A stretch of DNA of 64,000 nucleotides from Thermococcus sp. (GTDB lineage Archaea; Methanobacteriota_B; Thermococci; Thermococcales; Thermococcaceae): NCBI RefSeq assembly GCF_026991495.1, contig NZ_JALXBJ010000088.1, forward strand, positions 1 through 64,000. The letters are read 5' to 3'. Each line of letters starts with the position of its first letter. Position 1 is the stretch's first letter. The notes beneath the pieces are model-generated. The model was given only the letters and a program-made list of their open reading frames with translations, did no database searches and was not told the DNA's origin. This document shows, piece by piece, positions 25,637 through 36,343 of this stretch. The position numbers and the translations under genes are program-made.

Positions 25637-26656
25637 TCATCCCCTCAAGTCGACTCCAAGGGTTTCCCTAAGCTCCCTTGACTCCTCGAAGGTCTCTATT
25701 GACGCCTTAACGTCCCCGTCTTCCCGTCTCATATAAATGACTCGCCCATCAATGTTTTTCTTGAGGCCTTCACTTAGGAGGAGGTCCATTAACTCAAGAC
25801 TATGGGTCGTTAGGAATACCTGAACGTTGTTCTCTTTTGCCCCTTTAAGGAGGGTTTTAGCTATGACCCTCAAAGACTTGGGATGGTGGAAGGCCTCAGC
25901 CGAATCTATGAGGAGGTATCCCCCTCTCAAAAGTGACGACAGGAAGGCTATAATCATGGCGTTTTTGAATCCCTCCCCCATCAGGTAATAGGGATAAACG
26001 CCGTATTCTGTTTCAACGTGAAGTATCCACTTATTTGCTTTAAATAATGGGCTGAAACCTTCGACCTCTGGATAAGCCTCTCTAAGAATTCTCAAGCTGT
26101 CCTTCACGACTTTCTTCTCGTATGCGTAAGAATAAAGGCTCTCAACGTATCCAAACTTACGAAGGGTGAAGGGAGTTACAAACTCAAAATTTAGATTGGG
26201 GTCAAACTTTGAGGAGAGCAGGAACGAAGACAGCACACTCGAATCAACGAGATTGTGCATTTGAAATCCGGTATCTAATTTTGGTGACTTTTCATCAACC
26301 TCTCTCAGCACAATGTGAAAAGTTGGTAATGCATTAATGCCTTTGACCTCTTTTTTTAATGTGAGTATCCAGGGGATACCATTCTGCACCGCCTCAATCC
26401 TCACAAATTCGGCCCCTATGTGGAACAAATCTTCTACTGCCTGAGGCCCGTACCACCCCCTCCACATCAGAATCTCCTGAAGGAGACTCCTGAATGATTG
26501 AATTCCCCCGAAGGCACCCAAAAGAAGGGATAACCCCTCAAGTACACTCGACTTGCCCGCGTTGTTTTTACCAGCAATAACATTAACTTGGCCAAGATTG
26601 TTGAGTTTCAATTCCATTATACCCCTAAAATTCTCAATTGTAAGAGATGTTATCAT
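25637..26656 (-). CDS. OLD/AAA15-like ATPase, probable defence or genome-maintenance protein
   Basis: A 339-residue SMC/ABC-like ATPase: it begins ITSLTIENFRGI, Walker A is GKNNAGKSS, Walker B is LLIDSAEAFHHP and the H-loop is FLTTHSLELMD. In most relatives Walker B reads IDExExxLHP; here the first glutamate is serine while the second remains, so ATP hydrolysis may be altered. The ATG at 26656 follows GGGGAT by four bases. It is immediately followed by the TOPRIM gene, and the pair separates wtpB from wtpC. The sequence is AT-rich compared with its neighbours, a sign of recent transfer. Confidence 0.82.
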   Translation of the reverse strand: MITSLTIENFRGIMELKLNNLGQVNVIAGKNNAGKSSVLEGLSLLLGAFGGIQSFRSLLQEILMWRGWYGPQAVEDLFHIGAEFVRIEAVQNGIPWILTLKKEVKGINALPTFHIVLREVDEKSPKLDTGFQMHNLVDSSVLSSFLLSSKFDPNLNFEFVTPFTLRKFGYVESLYSYAYEKKVVKDSLRILREAYPEVEGFSPLFKANKWILHVETEYGVYPYYLMGEGFKNAMIIAFLSSLLRGGYLLIDSAEAFHHPKSLRVIAKTLLKGAKENNVQVFLTTHSLELMDLLLSEGLKKNIDGRVIYMRREDGDVKASIETFEESRELRETLGVDLRG

Positions 26657-26705
26657 GAGCATCCCCTTTTATTATTGAATGTTTAGCCCACTTAAAGCTT
26701 TATCC

Positions 26706-27452
26706 TCAAGCATTTTTGGCCCTCCCGACGAGCCAGCGCAGGAGCACGAAGATTCCGAGGCTCAGTGAGACCATCAAAACCGCTATTGGGCGCGATGACC
26801 TGAGGCCGTAGTTGTTGAAGTACTCAAGGATGAGAACCTGGGCCGTCTTCGGGTAGTAGGCAACAACGAGTATTGCACCGACCTCGCTGACCGCTCTCGC
26901 CCACGTCATTATCGCACCGCTCGCTATGCTCGGGAAGGCGAGGGGCAGGGCTACCGAGGCGAAGGCCCTCAGCCGGGACGCTCCGAGGGTTCTGGCAACG
27001 CCCTCAAGCTTCTCGTCTACCGCTGAAAAGCCGTCCCTTGAGGCGTTTATAGTGAAGGGGGCGGAGACAAAGAGCATGGCGGAGATTATGCCGAGGTAGT
27101 TGTCGAGGATGGCCCTTGAAAAGGTCACGAGGAGCATTATGCCCACGACCGAGTGGGGGATAACGATGGGGACGTCAATGAGGGCCTGCACAAAGCTCTT
27201 TCCCGGGAACTCTTCCCTAGCTAGAACGTAGCCGAGGGGAACACCGAAGAGAAGGGCTATTAAAGCTGTCGCCGTCGCCGTTGCGAGGGAGTTCCTGAGG
27301 GCTTCGAGGACGAGGGGGTCGTGGAGGGTCTTTACGAGCATACCGGCGTCAGAGGCCTGCTTGAGGAAGATGACCGCTATGGGCAGGGCTATGTAGAGAA
27401 TAAGGAAAGTCCCGAGGGTTGCGAAGAGGTAGAGGATGTAGTCGCGCCTCAT
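26706..27452 (-). CDS. wtpB: Tungstate/molybdate ABC transporter permease
   Basis: 248 residues with about six membrane segments and the binding-protein-dependent permease motif near [24 protein letters not shown] (the EAA loop that docks the ATPase). It forms the membrane pore for tungstate delivered by WtpA. The gene has its own TATA box (TAAATAAC at about 27474-27481), placing transcription start at the ATG, so the mRNA is probably leaderless. That fits its separation from wtpA by a toxin-antitoxin module on the other strand. Confidence 0.93.
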   Translation of the reverse strand: MRRDYILYLFATLGTFLILYIALPIAVIFLKQASDAGMLVKTLHDPLVLEALRNSLATATATALIALLFGVPLGYVLAREEFPGKSFVQALIDVPIVIPHSVVGIMLLVTFSRAILDNYLGIISAMLFVSAPFTINASRDGFSAVDEKLEGVARTLGASRLRAFASVALPLAFPSIASGAIMTWARAVSEVGAILVVAYYPKTAQVLILEYFNNYGLRSSRPIAVLMVSLSLGIFVLLRWLVGRAKNA

Positions 27453-27608
27453 CCCTAAACGCTTTGAGGAAAGTTATTTATGATTTTCGGGGGTGTTAAA
27501 CTAGAATGTTCAACAAGATTTCCTCCCCATTGCCATGGGTGGTATCGGGACCTTTGTAGGGGCAAAACTTTTATGTTTGTCGGACATATGGAACCATCGG
27601 TGAGCCAT

Positions 27609-27893
27609 ATGGGAACCAGCGTTAAGATTACCGCGAGGATACCACCGGCCCTCGCGGCAGAAATAGACCGCCTAGTCAATGCAGGATACTACTCAAACAG
27701 GAGCGAGGTCATCAAGGAGGCCCTCCGCGATTTTCTCGTAAGGAAGAGGGCCCTTATCGAGGAGGCCTCAGATGAGGAGTTCGTCCGCCTTGCAAAGAGG
27801 ACTATCGAGCCCCTTCTCGCTGAAGACTGGGAGAGCGAGGCGGATGAGTACTGGGATAAAATCACGGGTGTGAGGTATGAGCCCGAGGTGTGA
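27609..27893 (+). CDS. Ribbon-helix-helix antitoxin
   Basis: 94 residues; the N-terminal 45 (SVKITARIPPALAAEIDRLV, then YYSNRSEVIKEALRDFL) are a classic CopG/ParD-type ribbon-helix-helix DNA-binding domain, and the acidic C-terminal part would wrap the toxin. ATG 27609 follows GGTGAGCC; the TATA box CTTTTATG lies at about 27570. A near-direct repeat (CATATGGAACC at 27583 and CATATGGGAACC at 27607) overlaps the start and could be an operator. The toxin gene overlaps its end by 17 bp. Confidence 0.88.
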   Translation: MGTSVKITARIPPALAAEIDRLVNAGYYSNRSEVIKEALRDFLVRKRALIEEASDEEFVRLAKRTIEPLLAEDWESEADEYWDKITGVRYEPEV

Positions 27894-28281
27894 GGCTCCA
27901 AGAGGGCTGAGACAGTGGGAGGTAGTCCTTCTCGAGTTTCCCTTTTCGGACTCGTCAAAGAAAAAGCTCCGGCCCGTTCTGGTGCTCTCGAACTCAGACT
28001 TCAACCGGATTAGCAACAGCGTGGTCGTCTGCCAGATAACTTCCAACCTTTCAAGCGGGTTCAGGGAGTACAACGTTTTCATAGAGCCCAGTGATGTGTG
28101 CCTTTACGGCGATGCCTTCATGCGTCCCAGTCTTGTAAAGCCTTACATGGTGTTCTCTGTGTCCAAGAGGGAGGTTCACTTCAAGGTCGGAGTCCTCTCA
28201 GAGGAGAAGGCGGATGAAGTTAGGGAAAGACTCCGAAAGCTCTTTGATTATCGGGTCTTCACTGTAGAGCAGGGAAAATAG
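27877..28281 (+). CDS. MazF/PemK-family endoribonuclease toxin
   Basis: 134 residues; the start of the MazF fold is clear in WEVVLLEFPFSDSSKKKLRPVLVLSN, where the conserved arginine-proline of the K-x-R-P-x-L-V-L element lies in the active site, followed by VCQITSNL. MazF toxins cut single-stranded RNA and are held inactive by their antitoxin. The gene overlaps the antitoxin gene and the pair sits alone on the + strand between wtpA and wtpB, both on the minus strand. Confidence 0.88.
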   Translation: MSPRCEAPRGLRQWEVVLLEFPFSDSSKKKLRPVLVLSNSDFNRISNSVVVCQITSNLSSGFREYNVFIEPSDVCLYGDAFMRPSLVKPYMVFSVSKREVHFKVGVLSEEKADEVRERLRKLFDYRVFTVEQGK

Positions 28282-28312
28282 GGGAAATTAACGGGGAATT
28301 GGGATAAAAATC

Positions 28313-29392
<1,080 letters not shown>

Positions 29393-29393
29393 T

Positions 29394-29427
29394 CAGCAAA
29401 CAAATTGTTTTAACGTAAACATTGCTG
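29394..29427. promoter_or_regulatory. Nested inverted repeats upstream of the wtpA promoter
   Basis: Just before the wtpA TATA box lie CAGCAA (29394-29399) and TTGCTG (29422-29427) as an outer inverted repeat, and inside it AAACAA-A-TTGTTT (29398-29410) and TGTTT-N6-AAACA. The site covers the expected BRE/upstream region and the last codons of the HD gene. A regulator of tungsten or molybdenum uptake could bind here, but none is identified. Confidence 0.45.
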
Positions 29428-29976
29428 TTTCACAAGATTCCTCCTCTCCACAAGCTCCTCCACGATGTCCTTGAAGTGGGAATAGAACTCGCTCTCCCTT
29501 AACCCTTCAACGGCCTTCCAGAACTCATCGAGATTGAGAAAGCCGGCCCTCTCGTATTCGTAGGCCTGAATGAGCATCTCAAGCCTGTCGGCGAACTTCA
29601 CGAGCCTTCCCTCTGGCGTTGACTCCTCCTCGTACTCCCTCCACAGCTTGAAGTATTCCCCCGGGAGGGGGCTCTTAAGGAGGAGCTCCCTAACTGCTTT
29701 CCTCTCGGCTTTCCCTTTATCGAGGTAGCCCTGGGCAGTCAGCGGAACGTCGGTTATCCTCGCCTCCCCGATGTCGTGGAGGAGGGCTATCTTAACCGCC
29801 CTCTCGACGTTTATCCCAACCCCCCTCTTAACGAGCTCATCGGCCAGAAAGAGGGTTATGATTGCCGTCCTGAAGGAGTGGTCGGCTATGCTCTCCGGAC
29901 TAACAATACCCCTGAGAAGCCACCCGGCCCTCGGGAGTCTCTTCAGGTTTCCGAGTTCGAGGAAAAGGTCGAGCAT
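29410..29976 (-). CDS. HD-domain hydrolase, YfbR/5'-deoxynucleotidase-like
   Basis: 188 residues with the HD metal-binding pattern: ADHSFRTAIITLFLAD (His), LLHDIGEARITDVP (His-Asp) and VKFADRLEMLIQAYEY (Asp). Members of this group remove phosphate from deoxynucleoside monophosphates. ATG 29976 follows GGAGTGA. It starts 2 bp after the stop of the upstream small gene, so the two are cotranscribed. A TrmO or GTPase link is not suggested; the likely role is nucleotide pool balance. Confidence 0.85.
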   Translation of the reverse strand: MLDLFLELGNLKRLPRAGWLLRGIVSPESIADHSFRTAIITLFLADELVKRGVGINVERAVKIALLHDIGEARITDVPLTAQGYLDKGKAERKAVRELLLKSPLPGEYFKLWREYEEESTPEGRLVKFADRLEMLIQAYEYERAGFLNLDEFWKAVEGLRESEFYSHFKDIVEELVERRNLVKQQCLR

Positions 29977-29978
29977 GC

Positions 29979-30293
29979 TCACTCCTCCGTTGTGAAGAGG
30001 GCCCTCTCTGTCTCTATGGCCGTGGCTATGATGCCGTCCCCGACGAAGCGACCGTAGACCTTCACCCTGTCGCCCTTTCCGAGGCAGGGGCTGCCCGCGA
30101 ACTCGATGGAGAGGCCGTGAAGCTTAAAGGTCGTCCTCCAGCTCGGGAGCTCCATAGGGAGGAACTCTATAAGGGGTTTAGTCTCTATCTCCCCCTCAAG
30201 GACGATGTTCTTGCCCCTCATTTTGCTGTCCTTTAGGTCTTCAATTGTAACAACATAGTAAAAATGATGGCCGAATTTGACCCTTCTAACCAT
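29979..30293 (-). CDS. Small OB-fold-like protein of unknown function
   Basis: 104 residues rich in beta strands: MRGKNIVLEGEIET, then WRTTFKLHGLSIEFAG, LGKGDRVKVYGRFVGDGIIA, a pattern that resembles single-domain OB-fold nucleic-acid-binding proteins. No exact family is recognised. ATG 30293 follows GGTGGGAGC, and the TATA box GATATAAAGG at about 30310-30319 excludes the much longer frame reaching 30737, which is antisense to the GTPase gene. Operon with the HD hydrolase. Confidence 0.65.
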   Translation of the reverse strand: MVRRVKFGHHFYYVVTIEDLKDSKMRGKNIVLEGEIETKPLIEFLPMELPSWRTTFKLHGLSIEFAGSPCLGKGDRVKVYGRFVGDGIIATAIETERALFTTEE

Positions 30294-30369
30294 GCTCCCA
30301 CCCGCACTACCTTTATATCCCTGGGAGTGGTTATCGACGTAGGGAAAATAAAGGTTTTGGGTGGTGCGG

Positions 30370-30939
30370 GTGATAAAGGTCGTTATAACAGGGGCTGAGA
30401 ACGTCGGCAAATCGACCCTCATGAACGCCCTCGTGGGAGCGAGGGTCAGCGAGGTCGAGAGCCTGCCCGGGACGACCAAGGGGACGATAAAGAGGTACTT
30501 CGGAAAGCTGAGGATACCGAAGGGCATGAAGAACCCGCTGGGCGGTGCGGACGAGTTCGTCCTCGTGGACACGGCCGGTCTCTTCGACCCGAGGATGGAG
30601 CTCAGGGGAAAGGTTCTGAGCGAGGAGAGGTTTAAAGAGCTCATCCGGGAGATAGCCTCAGCTGACATCGTGATCCACATGGTGGACGCTACCGTCGGCC
30701 TGCACAGGGGCATGGAGAAGCTCCACCACCTCCTCAAGATGCGCTATGGGAAGCCTATAATAGTCGTCGTAAACAAGGTGGACCTCGTCCCCAGGGAGAG
30801 GGTCGAGGAGCTGAGGGGGCTCATAAAGAAGAGGCTCGGCCAGGACGCAATACCCCTCTCGCTGGTGACCTTTGAGGGCTTCAACGAGCTCCTTGAGAGG
30901 ATAGCCTACATGGCCCAGTACTCCAGGGGAGGGGCTTAA
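30370..30939 (+). CDS. Era/Obg-like small GTPase
   Basis: 189 residues with all G motifs: G1 GAENVGKST, G2 around PGTTKGTIKRYF, G3 DTAGLFDP, G4 NKVD. There are no extra domains. Related TRAFAC GTPases help assemble ribosomes or modify tRNA; the specific job is unknown. GTG 30370 (IKVVITGAENVG) with GGTGGTG before it is preferred to GTG 30361. It diverges from the OB-fold/HD pair across 75 bp that contain the TATA element CTTTATAT. Confidence 0.85.
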   Translation: MIKVVITGAENVGKSTLMNALVGARVSEVESLPGTTKGTIKRYFGKLRIPKGMKNPLGGADEFVLVDTAGLFDPRMELRGKVLSEERFKELIREIASADIVIHMVDATVGLHRGMEKLHHLLKMRYGKPIIVVVNKVDLVPRERVEELRGLIKKRLGQDAIPLSLVTFEGFNELLERIAYMAQYSRGGA

Positions 30940-31003
30940 GGCGCCCATCCCCGGACCCTCGGAAAACCAGTGGGGACGTGCTTAAATTTATGGAAAACTC
31001 TGG

Positions 31004-31807
31004 CTAACTCCAAGTCTCGGCTATAACGTCGTGCTTGTGGATGCTCTCCTGGCTTACCACCTTGACGTGGATCTTCCCCTTAAAGCGCTCTTTGGCCTTG
31101 GAAAAGATCTCCCTCGCGACGTCCTCTACGAACTTGGGGTTTTCAAACATCCTCCGAACGACGGCGTTCTCGTCGGGGGTCTTGAGGAGGGTGTAGGTTG
31201 GACTGCTGAAGGAGCCCTCGACAACGTCCACCATCTCCTCCAGAGGTATCTCCACCTCAAAGGGCGCCCTGACCTCCAGCTCACCTATCGCGCGCTGGAT
31301 GTGGGTTTTTCCGTTGTTGTTGGCCATAGCGTGGGGGCAGACCGTGTTGCCAGTAACCTTAACGCGGAGGAGCTTTTCAAAGGAGCCGTCCTCGTTCTTG
31401 ATGATGGCGACCTCGACGTCGTAAGGCTCGTAACTGGTTCTACCGCTCGCGGGCGTCTTCCTCGGGATTATGAGGTGGGTCTTTATCCTGACCTCCGCGC
31501 GCCTGTGAGGGTGCTTCTCCTCAAGGCGCTTGATTATGCACCTTCCGAGCTCCTCAAGGGAAGTGTGGGCCTCCATGACCTCTTCCTCGACTGCCTCGCT
31601 TATCGCCCCCGTTATGCTCTCAACGAGGCGGCTCATGTGTATGCCCTTTTTCTCGGCCGGGAGGTCTATCGTGACCTCGAACAGGGGCAGGAATGTGTAA
31701 ACCTTCCCCTTCCAGTTTATCTTGGCTACGCTCCTCAGGTTGGTTATCCCGACGCGCCTGAGCGGCTCCCTGATGAGAGGAGCTTCCTCCTGTGTCTCAA
31801 ACTCCAT
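31004..31807 (-). CDS. mptA: GTP cyclohydrolase MptA (FolE2 type)
   Basis: MptA makes 7,8-dihydroneopterin 2',3'-cyclic phosphate, the first step to archaeal modified folates. The 267-residue protein has the FolE2/MptA signatures: the metal-binding region [19 protein letters not shown] and the conserved [12 protein letters not shown] segment with its Glu. ATG 31807 lies five bases after GGAGGG; ATG 31813 is too close to it. It is separated by 36 bp from the DUF1699-like gene and may be the last gene of the long leftward operon. Confidence 0.93.
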   Translation of the reverse strand: MEFETQEEAPLIREPLRRVGITNLRSVAKINWKGKVYTFLPLFEVTIDLPAEKKGIHMSRLVESITGAISEAVEEEVMEAHTSLEELGRCIIKRLEEKHPHRRAEVRIKTHLIIPRKTPASGRTSYEPYDVEVAIIKNEDGSFEKLLRVKVTGNTVCPHAMANNNGKTHIQRAIGELEVRAPFEVEIPLEEMVDVVEGSFSSPTYTLLKTPDENAVVRRMFENPKFVEDVAREIFSKAKERFKGKIHVKVVSQESIHKHDVIAETWS

Positions 31808-31843
31808 CTCCATCCCTCCAGTTCAGCTCCAAACGAGCGCGAT

Positions 31844-32251
31844 CTACTTGGACTCCCAGGCCCTGCTCTTCTCAATAAGGTAGTACACGGTTCTGAGGGG
31901 TATCCTTAGGCGTTTGCTTATCTCTTTGGGCCCCTTCCCCTGTCTGAGGAGGTTCTCTATCTCGTCGAGGGTCTTCCTCCCGTACTTCCTCGGACGCCCC
32001 CTCGGATAGCCCTCCGGCACGAGCTCAACACCAACCTTTGAGAGTGCGTCAACTATCTTCTTAGAGACCTTTGGGTAGAGGCTCGGGGGGCAGGATATTT
32101 TCCTGACGTTCGGGGCCCTCTCAAGGATGTGGACCACTATCTCCTTGGTGGGCCTCCTGTTTATGTAGACTTCCATCACATCCTCGTCCAGGCTTTCATC
32201 GATCTTCCTCAGGAGCTCGAAGTTGTCCCGGGCCTTTATCTCCACCCTCAT
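31844..32251 (-). CDS. DUF1699-like protein with C-terminal helix-turn-helix
   Basis: 135 residues: an alpha/beta N-terminal part (MRVEIKARDNFELLRKIDES, EVYINRRPTKEIVVHILERA) and a C-terminal helix-turn-helix (TLDEIENLLRQGKGPKEISK, LRIPLRTVYYLIEKS) preceded by a GRPRKYG basic stretch. I associate this with DUF1699, an archaeal family of unknown function that often ends the topoisomerase VI gene cluster. ATG 32251 follows GGGTGATCCC and begins 4 bp after the preceding stop. It may regulate its own operon. Confidence 0.8.
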   Translation of the reverse strand: MRVEIKARDNFELLRKIDESLDEDVMEVYINRRPTKEIVVHILERAPNVRKISCPPSLYPKVSKKIVDALSKVGVELVPEGYPRGRPRKYGRKTLDEIENLLRQGKGPKEISKRLRIPLRTVYYLIEKSRAWESK

Positions 32252-32255
32252 GGGA

Positions 32256-33503
32256 TCACCCCTGCAGGAGGGCGAGGAAGCGTTTGGCCCTCTCACTCTT
32301 GGGCAGGAACTTCTCAAACTTGCCGGCATCGCTGAAGAGCACCCTCTGAAGGCCCGAGAGCACGAACCTCTTTATGGCCTCAACGAGCTCGTCCTCCGGT
32401 ATCTCAAGGATCTTGGCGACTTTCCCCTCGTCCCACTCCGTCATCCCGTATAGGAGAACTCCCCCCAAGAGGTAGTTGGGGATCCCGCCGATGTCCGCCC
32501 TCTTCCCGGTCAGCATCCCCTCCATCTCGCACTTTCTGATGAGTAACATGCTCCCGTAGCCGGTTCTGTAGTCGGGCTCCCCCTTGAAGGGAAGATCCAG
32601 CAGGGAGTAGTGGCAGTCCACGCACCTCTTTATACCGGGGTAGAGGCCGAGTGACTCCCTCTCATTGGGTGATGTTAGGAAGTAGTACCTGAAGATGTCG
32701 AGGGCGAGCTTCTCCGCCCCCTTCCCAGGATCAAGGGTCGCGTAGGCGAGGGCTAAGTTGTCCACTGTGTAGTGGTTGTTTACTAAGGTGCCCTTAGTCT
32801 TCACGAAGCTGAGAACCCTCCACCTGAACCTCCTCCCGTACCTCCTCCTGAGTTCGAGCTCAACGTCCGTGTCAGCGGGCAGGTCGAGGCGGTCCCTCTT
32901 CAGCCTGTTGCCCTCCCAGTACTCGACCTCTATCCTCATGCCCTTCATCTGAACGGTTCCCCTCTCGCGGAGCTTTCCCTTGATGAGCTTGAACGCCTCC
33001 CTAACCTCCAAGTTCTCCCCCGCGAGGAGCCTCAGAACGTCCCCGGAATAGGCGAGATGGGGGAGCACGGCAAGCCTCCCGATAGCGGTCTTCCTCGGAA
33101 CGGTCCTGACATCACCGGACTTGACCCTACCGAGATCCTCTGCCCTTAGCCTTTCCTTTCCTGAGATAAACTCGTAGTTGGTTGATATTATGGCGAGGGC
33201 CATTCTGTGTGCGGTTATCGCGGAGCGCAGCCTCTCGATGGCCAGCAATCTGTTGCGCTTCTTTCGGTACAGCCACTGGATGTGCGGATCCCTGCTCTTC
33301 CTGTCTATCCCCGCGGCCGGCAGCAGGGTCTCCCCAACCCGCCTCCCAAGTTCCCTTTCAAGGTCTCTGAGCACGTGAAGGTTTCTGTTCAGGACGCGGG
33401 AAACCTGGACTACGTCAAAATCCTCGAATAGGCCGGCCATGTCTATACCAACGTCATCGAGCAGCTTGTTGACCTGGGCGACGAGCTCTTCGGTCGTTGT
33501 CAT
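32256..33503 (-). CDS. DUF530-like conserved archaeal protein
   Basis: 415 residues. The N-terminal part is helical and charged; a cysteine-containing [21 protein letters not shown] stretch in the C-terminal half may bind zinc, although only two close cysteines plus a distant one are seen. I associate it with DUF530, found in euryarchaea beside topoisomerase VI. Its ATG overlaps the top6A stop codon (ATGA), and it precedes the DUF1699-like gene by 4 bp, so it is tightly bound to this operon. Function unknown. Confidence 0.75.
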   Translation of the reverse strand: MTTTEELVAQVNKLLDDVGIDMAGLFEDFDVVQVSRVLNRNLHVLRDLERELGRRVGETLLPAAGIDRKSRDPHIQWLYRKKRNRLLAIERLRSAITAHRMALAIISTNYEFISGKERLRAEDLGRVKSGDVRTVPRKTAIGRLAVLPHLAYSGDVLRLLAGENLEVREAFKLIKGKLRERGTVQMKGMRIEVEYWEGNRLKRDRLDLPADTDVELELRRRYGRRFRWRVLSFVKTKGTLVNNHYTVDNLALAYATLDPGKGAEKLALDIFRYYFLTSPNERESLGLYPGIKRCVDCHYSLLDLPFKGEPDYRTGYGSMLLIRKCEMEGMLTGKRADIGGIPNYLLGGVLLYGMTEWDEGKVAKILEIPEDELVEAIKRFVLSGLQRVLFSDAGKFEKFLPKSERAKRFLALLQG

Positions 33504-34660
33504 GGGAGCAGATCACCGTTGTTTATCTTCTCAGGGAGGTATCTCTTCGCCACGAACTCAAGGGATTTGTTTGCCAGGGCCTGCTGCTCGATCCTCACAC
33601 CCATCCTCAGGGCCATCTTGAGCTGTCCCTGCCACTCCCTGTTCTGGAACCAGGGGTAGTTCATCTCCTCTATTATCCTCTTGTAGTCGCCGGTTGGCCC
33701 GCCCTTCTTGTTGGGGGGGATGCCCTTGAGCTTCTCGGTGACGTTCTCAAGGCCGTAGCGCCTTATGTCGCCCATGGTCATGCCCACGAACCTGGCCTCC
33801 GGCGTGGCGAGCTTGTCGCTGAGGTAGGCGAGGTTTATGGAGCCCTGCTTGATGGTGGAGTAGATGTACCAACCGTACGGGTCGCCATCGGTGAAGACTA
33901 TAATCGGTAAGCCCTCCTCGTAGTGGAGCCTGTGGATCAGCCTTCTGACGCCGCGCGATGCCTGACCCTGGGTCGCTATTATGAGGGCGTTTTCCTTCTT
34001 CGGGAACTTTTCCTCGATAAGGCGGTCTGCCATTGCCGCGGTCTCGACCACCAATGCGTAGTCCACGTTTATCTCCGGGAACTGGATGTGCTCGACGGTT
34101 CCAGGAACGGCCCAGCCGCCCATCCCTAACCTGCTCGCGTTGAACTCATCCTCGCCGTCCCTTATGACGATGTCCCCGTAGATGTAGCCGCGCCTGTCCG
34201 CCGTTATGTGCATCTCCTCCCTCAGTACGCCCATCATCCTCTCTAAATCCTCTATAATGTGGTCGCTTTCGCTCTGATCCTCGAAGGTGTTCTCCTTTGT
34301 TCCGGGGATGGTGTGTTTGTTGGCGTAGTAAGCCTCACGGAGGCTCGCGTGCTTCCTCTCGGAAACGAGCCTCTTGACGTAGGCCATTATTATGAGGGTC
34401 TGCATGAACTTCCTCGCGTGGGCCACGTTGAGGAAGTACCTCCTCGACAGCTTTTCCCCCATCCGTATGAGCCCCTTGCTCTCGTCGAAGTAGACGTTGC
34501 TGAGGCCCCTCATCGGGATGTCGAAGTGCGGGTTCTTGCCCGACTTGATGTCCTGGAGGATCCTCCGCCCGTACTCCTCAAGCCTGGCCAGCACCTTCCT
34601 CGGGTCGTAGGAAAAGCGCTCCTTCGGCTTCTCGCGGTGTATGGCCCTGCCTTTAGGCAT
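33500..34660 (-). CDS. top6A: DNA topoisomerase VI subunit A
   Basis: Top6A (Spo11-like) cuts both DNA strands and relaxes supercoils as an A2B2 type IIB enzyme. The 386-residue protein has a winged-helix CAP domain with the catalytic tyrosine in [10 protein letters not shown], and a TOPRIM domain ([13 protein letters not shown] with its Glu, [12 protein letters not shown] with DxD). All catalytic residues are present. ATG 34660 lies inside the end of top6B, preceded by GGTGAGCGAGA. Confidence 0.97.
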   Translation of the reverse strand: MPKGRAIHREKPKERFSYDPRKVLARLEEYGRRILQDIKSGKNPHFDIPMRGLSNVYFDESKGLIRMGEKLSRRYFLNVAHARKFMQTLIIMAYVKRLVSERKHASLREAYYANKHTIPGTKENTFEDQSESDHIIEDLERMMGVLREEMHITADRRGYIYGDIVIRDGEDEFNASRLGMGGWAVPGTVEHIQFPEINVDYALVVETAAMADRLIEEKFPKKENALIIATQGQASRGVRRLIHRLHYEEGLPIIVFTDGDPYGWYIYSTIKQGSINLAYLSDKLATPEARFVGMTMGDIRRYGLENVTEKLKGIPPNKKGGPTGDYKRIIEEMNYPWFQNREWQGQLKMALRMGVRIEQQALANKSLEFVAKRYLPEKINNGDLLP

Positions 34661-36341
34661 TCTCGCTCACCTCCGCGGTTCCCTCCTTGGTCGAGAAGTG
34701 GTTCTCTATAAAGCTGATGAAGTACTCACTCACCCTCTCCTCGGGCTCCCCGGTCAGGATGCTCAGGGCCTTGGCTATCTCCGGGACGTACCTCTGAAAT
34801 GTCTTCTTCCTCTTGGCCTGGTGGAGCCTCCTGTGCTTGCCGCTCAGGTAGGTCTGGAGCCTCCTGGCCGCGTCCATTATGGCCAGGCGTATCTCGTTGT
34901 ATATCTCCTCGACGTTGGCTATGCTCTGCTTTCCGGTGCCGGTGTAGGGGACGTGAACGCTGATCACGTTCACCATCAGAATGAGCGGAGTCCTGTCCGG
35001 GTCGTCCACTTTGTAGCGCTTCCACTCTATCGAGCGCGCCGCTATGGTGGTCACGCACGAACCCGCGTCGAAGAGGAGTGGAACCCTGTTGGCGTACCTG
35101 AAAACATCGAAACCGCTCGGGATCTCGCCCCCGTAGGCTATCCCGACCTCCACCTGGAAGGGAATTCCACCGGAGTAGACCTTCGGAGACCTCGTCACTG
35201 CCGTCACGAACTCCGGCTTCAGGATCCCCCTCAGTCCCTTGGTTATGTTCTCCTCACCTATAGGCCTGAGGCCGTGGGTCGGCGGGGCTAAGAACTTCAT
35301 GTACTTGAAGGCCGTGACTATCTCCTCGGCCTCGTGCCAGCTGAGCTTCTCCGGCGGCTTCTCCATGATCTTGGCCACGCTCTTAACGACCTTGGTGTAC
35401 CCCCTGAAAGACCTCAGGACAGCCTTTACCTCCCCCTTCACAAGTCTCTCGTAGAGCTGCTCTCTCACCTTTTGATCCTTCTCGGTCTTGATGAGCCTCA
35501 GCGCGGCGATGTACTCGATGAGCTCGTCCACCTTCTTGTCGCTTATCCTTGAGAACTCGCCCACGAGAAACCTCTTGACGGTGGCGCGTCTCGTCTTCTT
35601 GGCCATCCTGTAGACGTCGTCCGTGAGGACGCCCCTAGGATGGGGCTTCATCTCGACAGGCGGGTCTGGTATCTCCTCACTCGAACGCGGGAAGACTATG
35701 AGCCTTCCGTCCGGTTCTACCAGCTCTATGTGGACGTGGGGGTTCGCTATGGCGGTCAGCTTCAGGTACCAATAAACGCCCTGCCTTGAGCGGATGTAGC
35801 GGACGTTCTTCACCTCAAGCTCTATCCTCGTCCCGCGCCAGCCTTTGGGGTTCGGGTGCCTCTCCTTTTTGATGATCTTGCCCTCGTTTCGGTCAACGTC
35901 TATCTTAACCCATGCCTCGACTATCTCACCGCCTGTTGAGGTCACGACGCGCGTTGCCTTCCCGCTCGTTATCTGGGCGAACATGACGGCACCGCTTATA
36001 CCGAGGCCCTGCTGACCGCGGCTCTGGATGTTCCTGTGGGCCTTGGTCCCGGCGAGCATCTTTCCGAAGACGTGGCTTATGTACTTCTCAGGAATGCCGG
36101 GTCCGTTGTCCTCGATCACAACCCTGTAGTGCTCGCTTCCGAGTTCTTCGATCTCAACGCGCACGTACGGGGGAATTCCAGCTTCCTCGCAGGCGTCGAG
36201 GGCGTTCGTCACTGCCTCGTGGACGAGGGTCGTCAGGGAGCGGACCTTGCCCGTGTAGCCCAACATCGCCGCGTTCCGTCTGAAGAACTCGCTGACGCTC
36301 TGTATCTTAAACTCCTTGAAGAGCTGGCTCGCCTCGGTCAT
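34653..36341 (-). CDS. top6B: DNA topoisomerase VI subunit B
   Basis: Top6B is the GHKL ATPase subunit that clamps the transported DNA duplex. In this 562-residue protein the Bergerat motifs are plain: [18 protein letters not shown] (N box), [11 protein letters not shown] (G1) and [12 protein letters not shown] (G2 lid), followed by an H2TH region and a transducer domain. The ATG at 36341 follows GGAGTGA and is preferred to GTG 36347, which overlaps the KH-protein stop. It is cotranscribed with top6A. Confidence 0.97.
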   Translation of the reverse strand: MTEASQLFKEFKIQSVSEFFRRNAAMLGYTGKVRSLTTLVHEAVTNALDACEEAGIPPYVRVEIEELGSEHYRVVIEDNGPGIPEKYISHVFGKMLAGTKAHRNIQSRGQQGLGISGAVMFAQITSGKATRVVTSTGGEIVEAWVKIDVDRNEGKIIKKERHPNPKGWRGTRIELEVKNVRYIRSRQGVYWYLKLTAIANPHVHIELVEPDGRLIVFPRSSEEIPDPPVEMKPHPRGVLTDDVYRMAKKTRRATVKRFLVGEFSRISDKKVDELIEYIAALRLIKTEKDQKVREQLYERLVKGEVKAVLRSFRGYTKVVKSVAKIMEKPPEKLSWHEAEEIVTAFKYMKFLAPPTHGLRPIGEENITKGLRGILKPEFVTAVTRSPKVYSGGIPFQVEVGIAYGGEIPSGFDVFRYANRVPLLFDAGSCVTTIAARSIEWKRYKVDDPDRTPLILMVNVISVHVPYTGTGKQSIANVEEIYNEIRLAIMDAARRLQTYLSGKHRRLHQAKRKKTFQRYVPEIAKALSILTGEPEERVSEYFISFIENHFSTKEGTAEVSENA

Positions 36342-36343
36342 CT

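Noticed and set aside
27500-27560. Minus-strand stretch reading NGEEILLNILV before a stop, in the wtpB/toxin-antitoxin spacer
   Set aside because: No family resemblance; may be chance translation of promoter DNA.
29979-30737. 252-residue minus-strand frame over the GTPase gene
   Set aside because: The first 148 codons are antisense to a clear GTPase, and a TATA box and ribosome binding site lie inside; only the last 104 codons are real.
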